Assembly (NCBI GenBank): GCA_963575645.1
Contig: OY754471.1
Coordinates: 49,168,820 to 49,232,819 of the forward strand
Length of the DNA stretch: 64,000 bases
Source of the DNA: Xanthostigma xanthostigma
Taxonomy: Eukaryota; Arthropoda; Insecta; Raphidioptera; Raphidiidae
Direction of reading: 5' to 3'
Made by a program: the position numbers and the translations under genes. Each line of letters opens with the position of its first letter. Within the stretch, counting starts at the first letter, position 1. The notes under the pieces were generated by a model. The model did not search any database. It was not told the origin of the DNA and was given only the letters and a program-made list of their open reading frames with translations. Below are positions 60,423 to 64,000 of this stretch, one piece after another.

Positions 60423-60791
60423 GGGGAAGACAGAGTTGTTTATTGACTTTAAAAGATTTCTTAGGGGAAGACAGAGTTGTTTATTGACTTTAAAAGATTT
60501 CTTAGGGGAAGACAGAGTTGTTTATTGACTTTAAAAGATTTCTTAGGGGAAGACAGAGTTGTTTATTGACTTTAAAAGATTTCTTAGGGGAATACAGAGT
60601 TGTTTATTGACTTTAAAAGATTTCTTAGGGGAAGACAGAGTTGTTTATTGACTTTAAAAGATTTCTTAGGGGAAGACAGAGTTGTTTATTGACTTTAAAA
60701 GATTTCTTAGGGGAAGACAGAGTTGTTCATTGACTTTAAAAGATTTCTTAGGGGAAGACAGAGTTGTTTATTGACTTTAAAAGATTTCTTA
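60423..60791 (+). repeat. C-type run, nine copies
   Basis: Nine C monomers directly after TTTACCTTAAAAG. One has GGGGAATACAG and one GTTCATTGAC. The equivalent runs after 48,850 and 53,290 start with GTTAATTGAC, which is absent here. Confidence 0.88.
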
Positions 60792-61159
60792 GGGGTAGGC
60801 AGAGTTGTTTATTAATTTTAAAAGATTTCTTAGGGGTAGGCAGAGTTGTTTATTTACTTTAAAAGATTTCTTAGGGGTAGGCAGAGTTGTTTATTAACTT
60901 TTAAGGATTTCTTAGGGGTAGGCAGAGTTGTTTATTACCTTAAAAGATTTCTTAGGGGTAGGCAGAGTTGTTTATTAACTTTAAAAGATTTCTTAGGGGT
61001 AGGCAGAGTTGTTTATTAACTTTAAAAGATTTCTTAGGGGTAGGCAGAGTTGTTTGTTAACTTTAAAAGATTTCTTAGGGGTAGGCAGAGTTGTTTATTA
61101 ACTTTAAAAGATTTCTTAGGGGTAGGCAGAGTTGTTTATTATTTTTAAAAGATTTCTTA

Positions 61160-61200
61160 GGGGTAGACGGAGTTGTTTTATAACTAAAAAATATATCTTA
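61160..61200 (+). repeat. Marker G, last copy in the window
   Basis: Delta landmark with the complete cassette; the cassette's third monomer starts GGGCTAGAC. Confidence 0.92.
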
Positions 61201-61528
61201 GGGGAAGACAGAGTTGTTTATTAACTTTAAAAGATTTCTTAGGGCTAGACAGAGTTGTTTATTATTTTTTAAAGATTTCTTAAGGGTAGACAGAGTTGTT
61301 TATTAATTTTAAAAGATTTCTCAGAGGTAGACAGAGTTGTTTATTATTTTTAAAAGATTTCTTAGGGGTAGACAGAGTTGTTTATTAACTTTAAAAGATT
61401 TCTTAGGGGTAGACAGAGTTGTTTATTAACTTTACAAAATTTCTTAGGGATAGACAGAGTTGTTCATTAACTTAAAAAGATTTCTTAGGGGTAGACAGAG
61501 TTGTTTATTAACTTAAAAAGATTTCTTA

Positions 61529-61855
61529 GGGGTAGACAGAGTTGTTTATTAACTTAAAAAATTTCTTAGGGGTAGACAGAGTTGTTTATTAACTTAAAAA
61601 GATTTCTTAGGGGTAGACAGAGTTGTTTATTAACTTAAAAAGATTTCTTAGGAAAAGACAGAGTTGTTTATTAACTTAAAAAGATTTCTTAGGGGTAGAC
61701 AGAGTTGTTTATTAACTTTAAAAGATTTCTTAGGGGTAGACAGAGTTGTTTATTAACTTTAAAAGATTTCTTAGGGGTAGGCAGAGTTGTTTATTAACTT
61801 TAAAAGATTTCTTAGGGGTAGGCAGAGTTGTTTATTAACTTTAAAAGATTTCTTA
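61529..61855 (+). repeat. 327-bp duplication, copy 1
   Basis: Eight monomers (one of 40 bp), E-type, including TTAGGAAAAGACAG at 61,651, then A monomers. The beginning recurs at 61,856. Confidence 0.83.
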
Positions 61856-62059
61856 GGGGTAGACAGAGTTGTTTATTAACTTAAAAAATTTCTTAGGGGT
61901 AGACAGAGTTGTTTATTAACTTAAAAAGATTTCTTAGGGGTAGACAGAGTTGTTTATTAACTTAAAAAGATTTCTTAGGAAAAGACAGAGTTGTTTATTA
62001 ACTTAAAAAGATTTCTTAGGGGTAGACAGAGTTGTTTATTAACTTAAAAAGATTTCTTA
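61856..62059 (+). repeat. 327-bp duplication, partial copy 2
   Basis: Repeats the E-type monomers with TTAGGAAAAGACAG at 61,978, 327 bp after the first. It switches to B monomers after 62,060, so only the first five monomers are present. Confidence 0.83.
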
Positions 62060-62797
62060 GGGGTAGACGGAGTTGTTTATTTACTTAAAAAGATTTCTTA
62101 GGGGTAGACCGAGTTGTTTATTTACTTAAAGAGATTTCTTAGGGGAAGACGGAGTTGTTTATTTACTTAAAAAGATTTCTTAGGGGTAGACGGAGTTGTT
62201 TATTTACTTAAAAAGATTTCTTAGGTGTAGACGGAGTTGTTTATTTACTTAAAAAGATTTCTTAGGGGTAGACGGAGTTGTTTATTTACTTAAAAAGATT
62301 TCTTAGGGGTAGACCGAGTTGTTTATTTACTTAAAGAGATTTCTTAGGGGAAGACAGAGTTGTTTATTTACTTAAAGAGATTTCTTAGGGGAAGACAGAG
62401 TTGTTTATTGACTTTAAAAGATTTCTTAGGGGAAGACGGAGTTGTTTATTTACCTAAAAAGATTTCTTAGGGGTAGACGGAGTTGTTTATTTACTTAAAA
62501 AGATTTCTTAGGGGTAGACGGAGTTGTTTATTTACTTAAAAAGATTTCTTAGGGGTAGACGGAGTTGTTTATTCATTTAAAAAGATTTCTTAGGGGTAGA
62601 CGGAGTTGTTTATTTACTTAAAAAGATTTCTTAGGGGTAGACGGAGTTGTTTATTTACTTAAAAAGATTTCTTAGGGGTAGACGGAGTTGTTTATTTACT
62701 TAAAAAGATTTCTTAGGGGTAGACGGAGTTGTTTATTTACTTAAAAAGATTTCTTAGGGGTAGACCGAGTTGTTTATTTACTTAAAGAGATTTCATA
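62060..62797 (+). repeat. B-type run with GACCGAG/AAAGAG monomers
   Basis: Eighteen monomers, mostly B. GACCGAG followed by CTTAAAGAG occurs three times (about 62,101, 62,306 and 62,757). Elsewhere that pair marks the last B monomer before a C run, so this stretch contains several truncated B-to-C transitions. Hybrids such as GGGGAAGACGG...TTTAC lie at 62,142 and near 62,429. Confidence 0.8.
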
Positions 62798-63166
62798 GGG
62801 GAAGACAGAGTTGTTTATTGACTTTAAAAGATTTCTTAGGGGAAGACAGAGTTGTTTATTGACTTTAAAAGATTTCTTAGGGGAAGACAAAGTTGTTTAT
62901 TGACTTTAAAAGATTTCTTAGGGGAAGACAGAGTTGTTTATTGACTTTAAAAGATTTCTTAGGGGAAGACAGAGTTGTTTATTGACTTTAAAAGATTTCT
63001 TAGGGGAAGACAGAGTTGTTTATTGACTTTAAAAGATTTCTTAGGGGAAGACAGAGTTGTTTATTGACTTTAAAAGATTTCTTAGGGGAAGACAGAGTTG
63101 TTTATTGACTTTAAAAGATTTCTTAGGGGAAGACAGAGTTGTTTATTGACTTTAAAAGATTTCTTA
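62798..63166 (+). repeat. C-type run, nine copies
   Basis: Nine C monomers; the third has GACAAAG. It begins after TTTCATAGGGG. Confidence 0.9.
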
Positions 63167-63658
63167 GGGGTAGGCAGAGTTGTTTATTAATTTTAAAAGA
63201 TTTCTTAGGGGTAGGCAGAGTTGTTTATTAATTTTAAAAGATTTCTTAGGGGTAGGCAGAGTTGTTTATTAATTTTAAAAGATTTCTTAGGGGTAGGCAG
63301 AGTTGTTTATTAATTTTAAAAGATTTCTTAGGGGTAGGCAGAGTTGTTTATTAATTTTAAAAGATTTCTTAGGGGTAGGCAGAGTTGTTTATTAATTTTA
63401 AAAGATTTCTTAGGGGTAGGCAGAGTTGTTTATTAATTTTAAAAGATTTCTTAGGGGTAGGCAGAGTTGTTTATTAATTTTAAAAGATTTCTTAGGGGTA
63501 GGCAGAGTTGTTTATTAATTTTAAAAGATTTCTTAGGGGTAGGCAGAGTTGTTTATTAATTTTAAAAGATTTCTTAGGGGTAGGCAGAGTTGTTTATTAA
63601 TTTTAAAAGATTTCTTAGGGGTAGGCAGAGTTGTTTATTAATTTTAAAAGATTTCTTA
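63167..63658 (+). repeat. K-type run, twelve copies
   Basis: Twelve consecutive monomers with GGCAGAG and TTATTAATTTT, with no difference that I can see. Elsewhere K appears singly, as the first monomer after a C run. This is a fresh single-monomer amplification. Confidence 0.95.
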
Positions 63659-64000
63659 GGGGTAGGCAGAGTTGTTTATTGACTTTAAAAGATTTCTTAG
63701 GGAAAGACAGAGTTGTTTATTGACTTTAAAAGATTTCTTAGAGGAAGACAGAGTTGTTTATTGACTTTAAAAGATTTCTTAGGGGAAGACAGAGTTGTTT
63801 ATTGACTTTAAAAGATTTCTTAGGGGAAGACAGAGTTGTTTATTGACTTTAAAAGATTTCTTAGGGGAAGACAGAGTTGTTTATTGACTTTAAAAGATTT
63901 CTTAGGGGTAGGCAGAGTTGTTTATTAACTTTAAAAGATTTCTTAGGGGTAGGGAGAGTTGTTTATTAACTTTAAAAGATTTCTTAGGGGTAGGCAGAGT
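63659..64000 (+). repeat. K/C hybrid, C run and A monomers at right edge
   Basis: The monomer at 63,659 joins a GGCAGAG head to a TTGAC tail, marking the exchange that ended the K run. Five C monomers follow, with GGGAAAGAC and GAGGAAGAC starts as in U4 beta, then A monomers at 63,905 and 63,946 (GGGAGAG) and a partial one cut by the window end. Confidence 0.88.

Larger units (their letters stand above)
60177..61528 (+). repeat. Third delta-type segment
   Basis: B run with GGGGTGGACGG and TTTCCTAGGGG variants, a TTTACCTTAAAAG monomer, nine C monomers, K and A monomers, marker G, H cassette and D/E monomers. The order matches 48,480-49,900 and 52,950-54,350, making a third copy of that module. 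Confidence 0.83.
1..64000 (+). repeat. 41-bp satellite array filling the window
   Basis: Every stretch of the window reads as the same 41-bp monomer in direct orientation. Successive TAAAAGATTTCTTA words begin at 1, 42 and 83, and the spacing holds to base 64,000 apart from rare 38-42-bp monomers. About 1,560 copies are present. The core has 12 G+C in 41. The most constant words are GAGTTGTTTA and ATTTCTTAGGGG; variation concentrates at monomer positions 5, 8-10, 20, 23, 25, 28-33. I saw no inverted block and no foreign insertion. The array is cut by both window ends. It is not a coding minisatellite: TAG at 5-7, TAA at 22-24 and 28-30, and TAG across 40-41-1 close the plus frames, and TTA words at 18, 21, 27 and 39 close the minus frames, each within three monomers. 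Family identity is unknown to me; the call as eukaryotic satellite is an inference from size and hierarchy. Confidence 0.98.

Noticed and set aside
425..61200. Marker G as a promoter because of its TATA-like stretch
   Set aside because: AAAAAATATATC in an AT-rich repeat is weak evidence, no ORF or RNA gene follows, and the copies are explained by descent.
1..64000. Protein-coding repeat or gene on either strand
   Set aside because: The monomer carries several stops and 41 is not divisible by three, so all frames close within about three monomers on both strands. Open stretches of up to about 35 codons are by-products of the repeat.
1..64000. CRISPR array
   Set aside because: Repeats are contiguous with no unique spacers, spacing equals the repeat length, and no cas-like genes are present.
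1..64000. Telomere array because of TTAGGG in each monomer
   Set aside because: The hexamer occurs once per 41 bp and is never in tandem, so this is not telomeric repeat DNA. A subtelomeric position remains possible.
1..64000. CENP-B box
   Set aside because: I found no TTCG...CGGG pattern. The only regular CpG is in GACGG, and its flanks do not fit. Absence does not exclude a centromere.
1..64000. G-quadruplex arrays from the GGGG boxes
   Set aside because: One G-tract per 41 bp is too widely spaced for a standard quadruplex.
1..64000. AAGATTTCTT as a functional inverted repeat (heat-shock-element-like)
   Set aside because: The AAGA/TCTT arms are only four bases and do not match the nGAAnnTTCn consensus. 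Many monomers alter them.
1..64000. Inverted segments within the array
   Set aside because: No reverse-complement monomer (for example CCCCTAAGAAATC) was seen on the plus strand while reading through.
1..64000. Wholly artificial or low-complexity assembly output
   Set aside because: Private variants kept in order across copies, and a diverged zone at the left, are hard to explain as artefact. Copy numbers of the youngest duplications may still be affected by assembly.

Overview
The whole window is satellite DNA. A monomer of 41 bp is repeated head to tail from base 1 to base 64,000, about 1,560 copies, all in one orientation. The array runs off both ends, so its true size exceeds 64 kb. I see no protein gene, RNA gene, transposon or unique sequence. 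A 41-bp period that is not a multiple of three, with several stops per monomer, closes all six frames within roughly 35 codons. An array this large, AT-rich (core monomer 12 G+C of 41) and hierarchically organised points to eukaryotic heterochromatin (centromeric, pericentromeric, subtelomeric or a sex/B chromosome). The sequence does not show which, and I cannot name the species.

Coordinates of monomers below start at the GGGG box. With that phase the core reads GGGGTAGACAGAG, then TTG, TTTATTAAC, TTTAAAAG and ATTTCTTA. Monomer families differ at linked sites. A: G at 8, A at 23. B: G at 10, T at 23, A at 28 (carries the only CpG). C: A at 5, G at 23. D: C at 30, A at 33. E: A at 28 with TTAAC. 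F: A at 9, G at 20. J: G at 10, T at 25. K: G at 8, T at 25. G: a diverged monomer with TTTTATAAC and AAAAAATATATC that works as a landmark. It occurs 25 times.

Layout: 1-424 A-type array; 425-2,801 a diverged, old-looking zone with 13- and 26-monomer spaced copies; 2,802-3,375 A and C monomers; 3,376-7,958 a shortened higher-order unit (U0); 7,959-19,914 higher-order unit U1; 19,915-32,158 its tandem copy U2; 32,159-39,608 U3, with a 2.29-kb internal duplication; 39,609-42,641 a remnant plus a 29-copy B run; 42,642-47,801 U4; 47,638-56,322 a 4.4-4.5-kb segment in two copies; 56,323-60,176 a nearly perfect 1,927-bp (47-monomer) tandem duplication; 60,177-64,000 a further copy of the same module type, then B, C and K runs.

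Within units the families follow a recurring order: A-type monomers, G marker and its cassette, D/E monomers, a run of B, a run of C, then A again. Full units contain modules in the order delta, I-block plus long B run, alpha, beta, gamma, epsilon. The pattern shows repeated unequal exchange at several scales (single monomers, runs of 7-32, cassettes of 5, blocks of 13-56, and ~300-monomer units). The interesting content here is this nested architecture, not a gene system.
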